This document shows positions 1 through 8,397 of a stretch of DNA of 64,000 nt, in pieces (within the stretch, counting starts at the first letter, position 1; every line of letters starts with the position of its first letter). The position numbers and the translations under genes were made by a program. A model generated the notes under the pieces. The model searched no databases and was not told where the DNA came from. It saw only the letters and a program-made list of their open reading frames with translations. Origin of the DNA: Pseudomonas sp. ACN8 (GTDB lineage Bacteria > Pseudomonadota > Gammaproteobacteria > Pseudomonadales > Pseudomonadaceae); contig NZ_MRCS01000040.1 in assembly GCF_002303925.1 (NCBI RefSeq), forward strand, positions 1 to 64,000. Reading direction: 5' to 3'.

Positions 1-11
1 CAGGGGCTGAC

Positions 12-38
12 GCTATCGCGAGCAGGCTCGCTCCTACA
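12..38. repeat. single REP element
   Basis: One copy of the pseudomonad REP unit (core ATCGCGAGCAGGCTCGC followed by TCCTACA) lies just downstream of the diguanylate cyclase gene. Its partner may lie outside the window to the left. The internal GCGAGC..GCTCGC is an imperfect palindrome able to form a hairpin. Confidence 0.85.
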
Positions 39-55
39 TGGATTACATGCAACCT

Positions 56-2455
56 TTAGCTCATCTCCCCCTCAACCCGATCCCTTCCCGCCTGCTTCGC
101 CGCGTAAACCCCCGAATCCGCGCGCAACAGCAAGGCATCGGCGCCCTCCCCGACCCGCCAACCGGCAATCCCGAAACTGGCGGTGACCGTACCGACTCCT
201 TCAATGGGTGAACTGCGCAAGCCTTGCCACAATTGCCGGGCCAACATATAGGCCTGTTCGCCGCTGATATCCGGGCACAGCACCATGAACTCCTCTCCGC
301 CCAGGCGGCAGAACACATCGGTGCGCCGCAACCGGTGGCCGATCCGTTGGCACACGGCCTGCAACACCCGATCACCGATGGCATGGCCATGCAGGTCATT
401 GATGCGCTTGAAATGGTCGATATCGAGCATGATCACCGACAGATTCCCACCGCCACGCTCCACCCGGGCCATTTCGATGGTCAGGCGTTCCTGGAAATAA
501 CGGCGGTTGTGGATACCGGTCAGCGAATCGGTGACCGACAGCGCGCGCAACTCTTCTTCCACCCGCTTCATATCGGAAATGTCCGAGATGTAGCCGTGCC
601 AGAGCACACCGCCACCGGGCAGTTCCTCCGGCGTGGCCTCGCCACGCACCCAACGCAGACCCCGTTGCGGCAGTTGCACGCGGTATTCCTCGCGCCAGGG
701 GCTGAGGGTGTCGGCCGAGGCTCGGATCGAGGCGCGGACACGGGTGGTGTCCTGGGGATGAATCCGGGTGAAGATCGCTTCGGCATTGAGTAGCAGCACG
801 TCAGGTTCGAGCTCGTAGATCTCGCGAATGCCGTCGCTGGCGTAGATCACACTGAAGCGTCCGTCGAACTCCATCTTGAACTGGTAGATGCCACCAGGCA
901 CGTGGGCGCTGAGCTTCTTCAACAACAGGTCCCGCGCCGCGAGTGCCTCGTGGACCCGCTTGCGTTCGGTGATGTCGATGCACACCGCCAGGTGCCCGAC
1001 CCACAGGCCTTGTTCGTCGAGCACCGGCGTGGCGAGCATGTTGACCATCAGATGGCTGCCATCGCCGCGTACCAGCGTCCACTCCCGCGCCTCGTGGTCG
1101 CCCTCCGTGTCGCCTTCGACCAGCATCGCCTGGCAGGTCGGCACCGGTTTGCCATAGCGGGTGCTCAACTCTGCCGAGCGAGCGACCAGTTCCCTGGGCA
1201 GGTGCAGGTTCTCCAGGGTCATATGCCCCACCACTTCGGCACTGGAATAGCCGAGCATCTGCTCGGCACCGGCGTTGAAGGTGCTGATGACCCCGCGCAG
1301 GTCGGTGGCAATGATCGCGACCTGGGTGGCGGCATTCAGCACGCCACGCAACTGGCCGTGGGTGCCACGCAACTCCTGCTCTCGATCGCGCAGCTCCCGA
1401 GTGCGTTGCTCCACCAGTTTCAACGCCCGCTGCCGCTGACTGACCAACACATACAGCAAGGCACTGAGCATCACGCTGAGCAATCCACCCAACACCACCA
1501 CACTGGTCACGGAGGAATGGTTGGCCTGCACGAACGCGTCGCTGGGCTGGATATCGACTTGATAGTCGTGGTCGGCCATGCGCAACAGGCGCGTGGTGGA
1601 CAGCTCGCCGATGGCCGGCGGGTTGGGTGACTCAAACAGCACTTCGTGCTGGTCATCGGTAGACAAATCGAGGATGCGCACCGAGAGATAGTCATGGCTG
1701 GCGTCCGGCAGTCCGTCCGCCAGCAACTGGCGCATGCTGATCACGGCCATGACATAACCGTAGGGCTTCACGGCCTTGTGGTCTTGACTGTTGTGCTGCG
1801 TGACCGGTGCGACCAGCAGCACACCACGCGCATAAGCCGGCTCGATACTCACCAGATGCATCGGTTGCGACACCGCCATGCCGCCATGCCGATCGGCCCG
1901 ATCGAGCGTGGCACGCCGCAGCGGCTGGGCCAGCAAGTCGTAACCGAGAGGAGAACCGAGTTTGCTTTGGGTCTGGCTATACAGCACCGCCACGTACTCA
2001 TCTCGTTCTCCGGCCAGTTGCAATTGGCCGTCCGCGTTGAGTTCTCTCAGGGTGAAACTGCTCAAACCTTCGTCACGCACTCGGCGCTCGAACGCCGAAC
2101 GCTCGTCACGGGTGACCCGCTGGGCGTAGGAATACGCCTGGGTCCGCAGCAGTAAAGGTTGGGTGTAGCCGTCGAATTCCGCTCGGGACACCGAATCGGA
2201 ATTGGCGAAAAACCGGCGCAGACCGTCGAGGCGCTGCTCCTGATCTTCGAAACGCTCTTCGATACGGCTGTAACGCTCACTGACCAGCAGTTGGAAGCGT
2301 TGCCGCAATTGATGGTGAAACAGATTCAGCGTCGACCACGCCAGCAACCCGGTGAGCACCCCGCCGATCAGCAATACCAGCAGTGCGACCAGCCAGGCCG
2401 AGGCATCTTCGCTGATAAACCCCAGGATCTTTGGGCGCATGGCGTGCAACGACAT
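56..2455 (-). CDS. membrane diguanylate cyclase, CHASE-PAS-PAS-GGDEF
   Basis: About 799 residues. An N-terminal TM helix (about residues 18-40), a periplasmic CHASE-type sensor region (about 70-290) and a second TM helix (about 318-342) precede a coiled linker, two PAS modules (about 370-500 and 520-630) and a C-terminal GGDEF domain. The active-site motif reads RLGGEEF, and an RRTD inhibitory I-site lies five residues upstream, so it should make c-di-GMP from GTP and be product-inhibited. No EAL or HD-GYP domain follows. The frame is open three residues further upstream to a TTG; the ATG beginning MSLHAM was preferred, although no strong Shine-Dalgarno is visible. The gene stands alone. The signal it senses cannot be inferred. 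Confidence 0.93.
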   Translation of the reverse strand: MSLHAMRPKILGFISEDASAWLVALLVLLIGGVLTGLLAWSTLNLFHHQLRQRFQLLVSERYSRIEERFEDQEQRLDGLRRFFANSDSVSRAEFDGYTQPLLLRTQAYSYAQRVTRDERSAFERRVRDEGLSSFTLRELNADGQLQLAGERDEYVAVLYSQTQSKLGSPLGYDLLAQPLRRATLDRADRHGGMAVSQPMHLVSIEPAYARGVLLVAPVTQHNSQDHKAVKPYGYVMAVISMRQLLADGLPDASHDYLSVRILDLSTDDQHEVLFESPNPPAIGELSTTRLLRMADHDYQVDIQPSDAFVQANHSSVTSVVVLGGLLSVMLSALLYVLVSQRQRALKLVEQRTRELRDREQELRGTHGQLRGVLNAATQVAIIATDLRGVISTFNAGAEQMLGYSSAEVVGHMTLENLHLPRELVARSAELSTRYGKPVPTCQAMLVEGDTEGDHEAREWTLVRGDGSHLMVNMLATPVLDEQGLWVGHLAVCIDITERKRVHEALAARDLLLKKLSAHVPGGIYQFKMEFDGRFSVIYASDGIREIYELEPDVLLLNAEAIFTRIHPQDTTRVRASIRASADTLSPWREEYRVQLPQRGLRWVRGEATPEELPGGGVLWHGYISDISDMKRVEEELRALSVTDSLTGIHNRRYFQERLTIEMARVERGGGNLSVIMLDIDHFKRINDLHGHAIGDRVLQAVCQRIGHRLRRTDVFCRLGGEEFMVLCPDISGEQAYMLARQLWQGLRSSPIEGVGTVTASFGIAGWRVGEGADALLLRADSGVYAAKQAGRDRVEGEMS

Positions 2456-2540
2456 AAAACACAACTCAAAACGCCAGGTGCGGGAAAGCCCTTTGGCCCT
2501 GAGTTGAGTTATAGCTATTAGCCACTAATTTGACCAGCAC

Positions 2541-2642
2541 TGTAGGAGCGAGCTCTGCTCGCGATGGTCGATAACGATAACGCATGCTTTCTGAATACAC
2601 GCGGCGCTTTCGGGTTCATCGCGAGCAGGCTCGCTCCTACAG
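2541..2642. repeat. REPIN (inverted REP pair)
   Basis: Two REP units in opposite orientation (2541-2567 and 2617-2642) flank a spacer of about 50 bp between the diguanylate cyclase and rlmKL. The spacer contains a 'cgataacg..gcatgctt' run that recurs in the REPIN at 40.0 kb. The left arm carries a one-base change in the loop (AGCTCTGCTCG). Confidence 0.9.
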
Positions 2643-2659
2643 TGAATCAGCACAGCTAT

Positions 2660-4930
2660 TTAGCGAGCCGTGACTTTCCAGGCGCGATGGATCTTGGTGT
2701 TGCGGGCAAAGTCCGGATCGATGGTCTGGGCGGTGATCTCCTCGACCGCATAGCGCTCGCCGAGATTGGCTTCCAGTTCGAACTTGCGGAAGTTGTTGGA
2801 GAAGTACAACACGCCGCCGGGCGCCAACCGCGCCATGGCCAGGTCGATCAGTTGCACCTGGTCGCGCTGCACGTCGAAGACACCTTCCATGCGCTTGGAG
2901 TTGGAGAACGTCGGCGGGTCGATGAAGATCAGGTCGTACTCGTCACGACTGGCTTCAAGCCAGGCCATCACATCACCCTGCTCCAGGCGGTTCTTGTCGG
3001 AAAAACCGTTCAGCGACAGGTTGCGCCGAGCCCAGTCCAGGTAGGTTTTCGACAGGTCGACACTGGTGGTGCTGCGCGCACCGCCCTTGGCCGCATGCAC
3101 ACTGGCCGTCGCGGTGTAGCAGAACAGGTTGAGGAAGCGTTTGCCGGCCGCCTCTTTCTGGATACGCATGCGCATCGGCCGGTGGTCGAGGAACAGACCG
3201 GTGTCGAGGTAGTCGGTGAGATTCACCAGCAGCTTGATCCCGCCTTCATTGACCTCGACGAACTTGCCCTGTGCCGCCTGGCGCTCGTACTGCCTGGTGC
3301 CGCTCTGACGCTCGCGGCGCTTGACCACCACACGGCTCTTGTCGATGTTCAACGCCTGCGGGATGGCTGCCAGGGCATCGAACATACGGCCCGAGGCCTT
3401 TTCCGGATCGATGGATTTCGGCGCGGCGTATTCCTGGACGTGGACCCAATCGTGATACAGGTCGATGGCCATGGAATATTCCGGCATGTCGGCATCGTAC
3501 ACGCGGTAGCAGTCGATGCCTTCACGCTTGACCCACTTGCCCAGGGCCTTGAGGTTCTTTTGCAGGCGGTTGGCGAACATCTGCCCGCCTTCGCTCAGGC
3601 GCGGCTGCTCGACCACCGGAGCCGGTGCCGGCGTCGGTTTGATCGGATTACCGTTTTTGTTGAACTTGCGTTCCTGCGGTTCATTCGGTGTCTGATCGTA
3701 GGCGGCTTGCTCGCGCTCGACCTGACGCTGTTCCGGAGTACGACGCTCGCCGGTGACGAATTGGTCCGGCAGCACCTTGATCAGCAGCAGCTTGCACGGC
3801 AAGGCACCGTTCCAGAACGAATACTGCTTGTGGCTGCGGATACCCATGCGCTTGCCCAGGTCCGGCGCGCCGGTGAACACCGCCGCTTCCCAGTTCAGGC
3901 AGGCCTGACGCAGGCGCTCGCCGAGGTTCTGGTAGAGATAGAGCAGGCTCGCCTCATCGCCCAGACGCTCGCCGTACGGAGGGTTGCAGATGACCAGGCC
4001 TTTCTGGTTCTGGTCCGGGCGCGGTTCGAAAGTCGCGACTTCGCCCTGGTAGATCTTGATCCACTCGCTCAGGCCGGCGCGCTCGACGTTATTGCGGCCC
4101 GGTTGAATCAGTCGTGGATCGGCTTCGTAGCCGCGGATCCACAACGGAGTCTTGGCCAGGCCGGCAGCGGCGCGCTCGGACGCTTCTTCGTGGAGTTTTT
4201 TCCACAGCGCCGGGACGTGACCGAGCCAGGCGGTGAAGCCCCACTGCTCGCGGCGCAGGTTCGGCGCGATGTCGGCGGCGATCATCGCCGCTTCCACCAG
4301 GAAGGTGCCGACACCGCACATCGGGTCAGCCAGTGCGCCGCCTTCGGCCGCGATTCGTGGCCAGCCGGAACGGATCAGGATGGCGGCCGCGAGGTTTTCC
4401 TTGAGCGGCGCCGCACCTTGCTGCAGGCGATAGCCGCGCTGGTGCAGGCTGTGGCCCGACAGGTCCAGGGACAGAATGGCTTCGCCGCGATCCAGGCGCA
4501 GGTGAATGCGCAGGTCCGGGTTGAGCTTGTCGATGGACGGACGGTCGCCTTGCGGGGTGCGCAGTTTGTCGACGATGGCGTCCTTGACCTTCAGCGCGCC
4601 GAAGTGGGTGTTGTCGATACCCGAGCCATGGCCGCTGAATTCGACGGCCAGGGTGCCGTCATTGAGCATGTGGTCTTGCCACTCGATGTCCAGCACGCCG
4701 TGGTACAGGTCTTCGGCGTCCTTCATCGGAAAGCGCTTGAGCACCAGCAGCACGCGGTTGGCCAGGCGCGACCACAGGCACAGGCGATAAGCGGTTTCCA
4801 TGGTAGCCATGCCGCGCACGGCGGAGGTGTGTTCCCGCGCTTCCTCAAGGCCAAGCCCGACGGCTTCCTCGATGAGCAGGCCTTCAAGGCCTTTTGGGCA
4901 AGTGAGGAAGAGTTCGAAACGATCGGACAT
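2660..4930 (-). CDS. rlmL: bifunctional 23S rRNA m2G2445/m7G2069 methyltransferase RlmKL
   Basis: 756 residues from the MSDRFEL start; the frame extends 12 codons further upstream without an obvious ribosome site. The N-terminal half carries a THUMP domain and an RlmL methyltransferase with the SAM motif around DPMCGVGTF and the catalytic VICNPPYGE motif. The C-terminal half is the RlmK module with LNLFCYTATASVHAA (SAM site) and IDPPTFSNSKRM. Fusion of the two enzymes is the usual gamma-proteobacterial state. It modifies two guanines of 23S rRNA during 50S assembly in the cytoplasm. The middle segment (about residues 420-470) is Pro- and Gln-rich and looks like a linker. Confidence 0.96.
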   Translation of the reverse strand: MSDRFELFLTCPKGLEGLLIEEAVGLGLEEAREHTSAVRGMATMETAYRLCLWSRLANRVLLVLKRFPMKDAEDLYHGVLDIEWQDHMLNDGTLAVEFSGHGSGIDNTHFGALKVKDAIVDKLRTPQGDRPSIDKLNPDLRIHLRLDRGEAILSLDLSGHSLHQRGYRLQQGAAPLKENLAAAILIRSGWPRIAAEGGALADPMCGVGTFLVEAAMIAADIAPNLRREQWGFTAWLGHVPALWKKLHEEASERAAAGLAKTPLWIRGYEADPRLIQPGRNNVERAGLSEWIKIYQGEVATFEPRPDQNQKGLVICNPPYGERLGDEASLLYLYQNLGERLRQACLNWEAAVFTGAPDLGKRMGIRSHKQYSFWNGALPCKLLLIKVLPDQFVTGERRTPEQRQVEREQAAYDQTPNEPQERKFNKNGNPIKPTPAPAPVVEQPRLSEGGQMFANRLQKNLKALGKWVKREGIDCYRVYDADMPEYSMAIDLYHDWVHVQEYAAPKSIDPEKASGRMFDALAAIPQALNIDKSRVVVKRRERQSGTRQYERQAAQGKFVEVNEGGIKLLVNLTDYLDTGLFLDHRPMRMRIQKEAAGKRFLNLFCYTATASVHAAKGGARSTTSVDLSKTYLDWARRNLSLNGFSDKNRLEQGDVMAWLEASRDEYDLIFIDPPTFSNSKRMEGVFDVQRDQVQLIDLAMARLAPGGVLYFSNNFRKFELEANLGERYAVEEITAQTIDPDFARNTKIHRAWKVTAR

Positions 4931-5329
4931 GGGAATTCCAGAACCTTTAGCTGAGTGACCGGGCAACGCATTGCCGGTCCGGTTTTCAATCAGGCGCTTT
5001 TCTCGAAGAGCGCCCGCGTGGCACGAAGGTGTGCCGCTCCACCCCTGCTGCCCGGGTTAAATGAGCTTAGATGCAAGGACAGATAAAAAAGTTGATGCAA
5101 CAAAATGTCATAAGTCGACCCTTCGTCGAATAGTGCATCCCGGCAACGGGAGCCATTCTCACTAAAGGATTAAGCCCATCATCCAGCGCAGGGCCGATCA
5201 TACCGGGGTTTGGTCAATAAATACGCTACAAACGCTCTGTTACTTATGGCGTTAGCACATTAATGGTTACGTCCTTATGACAAAACGATCATTCCCTCGA
5301 TGTGACGCATTGGTTAGAACTCAATACAG
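4931..5329. other. rlmKL-rmf intergenic region, no gene seen
   Basis: About 400 bp separate the divergent rlmKL and rmf genes. No open frame with a ribosome site and no REP element is visible. An inverted GCGCTTTTCTCGAAGAGCGC lies near 4990-5010. The AT-rich stretch 5070-5290 probably holds the promoters of both genes, but I could not assign a specific sigma factor. Confidence 0.6.
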
Positions 5330-5421
5330 GTTGGCGCCGCAATGACGCCAACACCTTGGCTCGTCACGCCGGCAACGAGCCCCCAACGGCAGAGTTTTTC
5401 TGCCAGACCTCAATAGAGGTC
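5330..5421 (+). ncRNA. rmf leader RNA, four tandem hairpins (rmf-motif candidate)
   Basis: Four perfect hairpins follow one another: 5330-5336/5346-5352 (GTTGGCG), 5358-5364/5375-5381 (GGCTCGT), 5388-5393/5399-5404 (GGCAGA) and 5406-5411/5416-5421 (GACCTC with an AATA tetraloop). They end 39 bp before the rmf start codon. A conserved structured RNA named the rmf motif is known upstream of Pseudomonas rmf genes, and I infer that this is its counterpart; I have not matched its covariance model. It would act on rmf expression when growth slows. Confidence 0.7.
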
Positions 5422-5460
5422 GACGCGATAAATACAGTCAACAAGTGAGGGCAACACCCT

Positions 5461-5676
5461 ATGAGAAGACTTAAGCGTGATCCGTTGGAAAGAGCATTTT
5501 TGCGCGGATATCAATATGGCGTTGGTGGTAAATCCCGTGAGCTTTGCCCATTTACTCTACCGTCGGTACGTCAAGCCTGGATCAACGGCTGGCGAGAAGG
5601 ACGCGGCGACAACTGGGACGGTATGACCGGCACTGCGGGAATCCACAGACTCAACGAACTTCACGCCGTCGGCTAA
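5461..5676 (+). CDS. rmf: ribosome modulation factor
   Basis: 71 residues, very basic at the N terminus (MRRLKRDPLERAF), with the family's GYQYGVGGKSRELCPF and WINGWREGRGDNWDG signatures. Rmf binds 70S ribosomes in stationary phase and drives the dimerisation that gives inactive 100S particles. Length matches the Pseudomonas family. The ribosome site is GTGAGGG, about 10 bases ahead of the ATG. The gene is monocistronic, with the structured leader upstream and a strong terminator downstream. Confidence 0.96.
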   Translation: MRRLKRDPLERAFLRGYQYGVGGKSRELCPFTLPSVRQAWINGWREGRGDNWDGMTGTAGIHRLNELHAVG

Positions 5677-5764
5677 TTACAGGGCACAACACTCCGACAC
5701 GACAATCTGAACTTGTACTGAATTAACCACGCACGTCCCATCCGGACGGCGGGCTCCGGCCCAG

Positions 5765-5789
5765 GGGCTCCTTTATGGAGCCCTTTTTT
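5765..5789 (+). terminator. rmf rho-independent terminator
   Basis: Stem GGGCTCC (5765-5771) pairs with GGAGCCC (5777-5783) across a TTTAT loop and is followed by six T residues, 90 bp after the rmf stop codon. Confidence 0.9.
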
Positions 5790-5812
5790 ATGCCTGCTCG
5801 TTGGTCCAAACA

Positions 5813-5924
5813 ATCCCCTGTAGGAGCGAGCTTGCTCGCGATGGACCCGAGAACACCGCGTGCATCCAGAAATCACGCGTCATCGTTACCGACCATCGCG
5901 AGCAAGCTCGCTCCTACAGGGGAT
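5813..5924. repeat. REPIN with 32-bp perfect arms
   Basis: Arms 5813-5844 and 5893-5924 are exact reverse complements over 32 bp, longer than the REP core because the flanking ATCCCC/GGGGAT is also inverted. The right arm reaches the first base of the pyrD stop codon. It lies between the convergent rmf and pyrD genes. Confidence 0.9.
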
Positions 5925-6943
5925 CAGCGTAGCGCTGCGATGGCGTCTACCGACTCGCGAATCAGCGCCGGGCCTTTGTAGATGAAGCCCGAGTAGATCT
6001 GCACCAGGCTCGCGCCTGCGGCGATTTTCTCTGCCGCGTGCTTGCCTTCGGTAATGCCGCCCGCCGCAATGATCGGCAAACGCCCGCCCAGCTCCGACGC
6101 CAGCACTTGCACGGTGTGGGTGCTCTTGTCACGAACCGGCGCACCGGACAGACCGCCGGCTTCTTCGCCATGCTCCATGCCTTCGACGCCTACGCGGCTC
6201 AGGGTGGTGTTGGTGGCGATGACGGCATCCATCCCGGTTTCGATCAGCGCTTGCGCAACTTGTGCGGTTTCTTCGTCGTTCATGTCCGGCGCAATCTTGA
6301 TCGCCAGCGGTACATGTTTGCCATGACGCAATGCCAGTTCCGCGCGGCGTTCGGCCAGATCGGCCAGCAACTGCTTGAGCGAGTCACCGAATTGCAGGCT
6401 GCGCAGGCCCGGTGTGTTCGGCGAACTGACGTTGACTGTCACATAGCTGGCGTGGGCGTAGACCTTGTCCAGGCAGATCAGGTAGTCGTCCACGGCACGC
6501 TCGACCGGCGTATCGAAGTTCTTGCCGATGTTGATGCCCAGCACGCCCTTGTACTTGGCCGCCGCCACGCGGGCCAGCAGGTGGTCGACGCCGAGGTTGT
6601 TGAAACCCATGCGATTGATGATCGCCTCGGCTTCCGGCAAGCGGAACAGGCGTGGCTTCGGGTTGCCTGGTTGCGGGCGCGGCGTGATGGTGCCGATTTC
6701 GACAAAACCGAAACCCAGCTGGGCGAAACCATCGATGGCCGCGCCATTCTTGTCCAGGCCGGCGGCCAGGCCTACCGGATTGGGAAAGTCCAGGCCCATG
6801 ACATTCACCGGCAGCTTCGCCGGGGCCTTGCACAGCAAGCCGTTGAGCCCAAGACGCCCGCCCGCGCCGATCAGGTCCAGGGACAGATCGTGGGAGGTTT
6901 CCGGGGAGAGTTTGAACAACAGCTGACGGGCCAGGGTGTACAT
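5924..6943 (-). CDS. pyrD: dihydroorotate dehydrogenase (quinone), class 2
   Basis: 339 residues starting MYTLARQLLFKL. The hydrophobic N-terminal helix is the class-2 membrane-association segment, followed by a TIM barrel. Visible signatures are NPVGLAAGLDKNG (FMN/substrate region), VNVSSPNTPGLR with the catalytic serine, IKIAPD, and the phosphate-binding IAAGGI and GASLVQIYSGFIYKGP. It oxidises dihydroorotate to orotate and passes electrons to quinone at the inner membrane (fourth step of UMP synthesis). An upstream extension of 18 codons is possible but has no ribosome site. It is a single gene. Confidence 0.97.
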   Translation of the reverse strand: MYTLARQLLFKLSPETSHDLSLDLIGAGGRLGLNGLLCKAPAKLPVNVMGLDFPNPVGLAAGLDKNGAAIDGFAQLGFGFVEIGTITPRPQPGNPKPRLFRLPEAEAIINRMGFNNLGVDHLLARVAAAKYKGVLGINIGKNFDTPVERAVDDYLICLDKVYAHASYVTVNVSSPNTPGLRSLQFGDSLKQLLADLAERRAELALRHGKHVPLAIKIAPDMNDEETAQVAQALIETGMDAVIATNTTLSRVGVEGMEHGEEAGGLSGAPVRDKSTHTVQVLASELGGRLPIIAAGGITEGKHAAEKIAAGASLVQIYSGFIYKGPALIRESVDAIAALR

Positions 6944-7037
6944 GGGCGGATTTGACTCGATTGGCGGCGAATTGAGGGGGCGATTATAGCCGGGCAACGG
7001 TGTGGCAAGCGAGGCGCGTGATCAAATCAGCGGTTAA

Positions 7038-7053
7038 TGGCATATGCCTTGCA
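7038..7053 (+). promoter_or_regulatory. sigma-54 promoter of nasST
   Basis: TGGCATatgccTTGCA has GG and GC exactly 10 bases apart and matches the -24/-12 consensus at all the usual positions except one. Transcription should begin near 7064, leaving a leader of about 107 bases before nasS. Sigma-54 use fits nitrogen control by NtrC; I did not find a convincing NtrC site. Confidence 0.7.
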
Positions 7054-7099
7054 CCACTCTGGGCACCAGCACCCATGCCAACGACCGAATGTGTGCAAA

Positions 7100-7154
7100 G
7101 ACAATGGCGTCGTCCCCGGCCTGCTCATGCAAGAACCCGGACGACGTTTTTTTT
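7100..7154 (+). promoter_or_regulatory. nasS leader: hexaloop candidate overlapping a terminator
   Basis: An intrinsic terminator is clear: CGTCGTCC (7108-7115) pairs with GGACGACG (7139-7146), followed by eight T residues. Overlapping its 5' arm is a short hairpin GAC-AATGGC-GTC (7100-7111) whose six-base loop has A at position 1 and G at position 4, the pattern bound by ANTAR proteins. The stem is only three perfect base pairs, and I see no second hexaloop upstream, so the antiterminator assignment is weaker than at the two other nas leaders. The terminator in front of nasS is itself solid. Confidence 0.6.
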
Positions 7155-7170
7155 GCAAGGTGAATACACG

Positions 7171-8382
7171 ATGAACGAACCGTCAGCCGGCCCCCTGGCC
7201 TGGGTCCATGGCAGTGATGCCCCGGAAAAAACCGAAATCAATCTCGGCTTCATGGCCCTGAGCGACTGCGCCTCGGTGGTTGTCGCCGCCACCCAGGGCT
7301 TCGCCCAACCCCACGGTTTGACCCTGAACCTCAAGCGACAATCGTCCTGGGCCAACCTGCGGGACAAATTGGTCAGCGGCGAACTCGATGCCGCCCACAG
7401 TCTCTACGGTCTGATTTATGCCGTTCACCTGGGCATCGGTGGCGTGGCCGCGACCGACATGGCCGTGTTGATGGGCCTGAATCAGAACGGCCAGAGCATC
7501 AACCTGTCCCGCGGTTTGCAAGCGCTTGGAGTGACCAGTCCTGAAGCACTGGATCGGCACGTGCACCAAACTCGCTCAAAACTCACCTTCGCCCAGACGT
7601 TTCCCACCGGAACCCACGCCATGTGGTTGTATTACTGGCTCGCCAGCCAGGGCATTCACCCGCTGCTGGATGTCGACAGCGTGGTGGTACCGCCACCGCA
7701 AATGGTCGCGCATTTGCGGGCCGGGCGTATCGACGGCTTCTGCGTCGGCGAACCCTGGTCCGCCAGCGCCGTGCAACAGGACCTCGGCTTCACCCTGGCC
7801 ACGACTCAGACCATCTGGCCCGATCATCCGGAAAAGGTCCTCGGCTGCACCCGTGCGTTCGTCGAGCAATACCCCAATACCGCCCGGGTGTTGGTGATGG
7901 CGGTTCTGGAAGCCAGCCGCTTCATCGAAGAAAGCACCGAGAATCGCCGCAGTACCGCACAATTGCTCAGTGCCGCGCAGTACCTTGACGCGCCACTGGA
8001 CTGCATCGAACCACGCCTGCTGGGCGAATACGCCGACGGCCTTGGTCACCGCTGGCAAGACCCGCACGCGCTGCGCTTGCATGGGGATGGCGAGGTCAAC
8101 CTGCCGTACCTGTCCGACGGCATGTGGTTCATGACCCAGTTCCGCCGCTGGGGCTTGTTGCGCGATGACCCGGACTATCTCGAGGTGGCCCGGCAGGTCC
8201 AGCAACTGGACCTCTACCGTGAAGCCGCTCGTGCCGTCGGCGTCGCTTCATCAGCCGGGGAAATGCGCAGCAGCCAATTGATCGACGGCAAGATCTGGGA
8301 CGGCTCGGACCCGGCCGGTTACGCCCGCAGTTTCAAACTGCACGCCATGAGCGACAGCTCGCACCGATCCGCCAGCCGCTGA
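7171..8382 (+). CDS. nasS: NasS, nitrate-sensing partner of the antiterminator NasT
   Basis: 403 residues from MNEPSAGPLAW, preceded by AAGG and sitting directly after the leader terminator. It is an NrtA/CmpA-type periplasmic-binding-protein fold (LGFMALSDCASVVVAATQGFA, then LRAGRIDGFCVGEPW) without a signal peptide, so it stays in the cytoplasm. In the known NasS-NasT pairs this protein holds NasT inactive and releases it on binding nitrate or nitrite. It is 15 bp upstream of nasT. The frame is open further upstream, but that extension would run through the sigma-54 promoter and the terminator. Confidence 0.93.
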   Translation: MNEPSAGPLAWVHGSDAPEKTEINLGFMALSDCASVVVAATQGFAQPHGLTLNLKRQSSWANLRDKLVSGELDAAHSLYGLIYAVHLGIGGVAATDMAVLMGLNQNGQSINLSRGLQALGVTSPEALDRHVHQTRSKLTFAQTFPTGTHAMWLYYWLASQGIHPLLDVDSVVVPPPQMVAHLRAGRIDGFCVGEPWSASAVQQDLGFTLATTQTIWPDHPEKVLGCTRAFVEQYPNTARVLVMAVLEASRFIEESTENRRSTAQLLSAAQYLDAPLDCIEPRLLGEYADGLGHRWQDPHALRLHGDGEVNLPYLSDGMWFMTQFRRWGLLRDDPDYLEVARQVQQLDLYREAARAVGVASSAGEMRSSQLIDGKIWDGSDPAGYARSFKLHAMSDSSHRSASR

Positions 8383-8397
8383 CAGGAGACCACGAAC

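Noticed and set aside
2564..4954. A 796-codon plus-strand open frame opposite rlmKL
   Set aside because: It is a GC-rich antisense shadow: low-complexity VQ/HRA-type translation, no ribosome site, and it fully overlaps a strongly recognised gene.
7000..7170. A longer nasS start adding 57 residues
   Set aside because: The extension passes through the sigma-54 promoter and the leader terminator and has no ribosome site.
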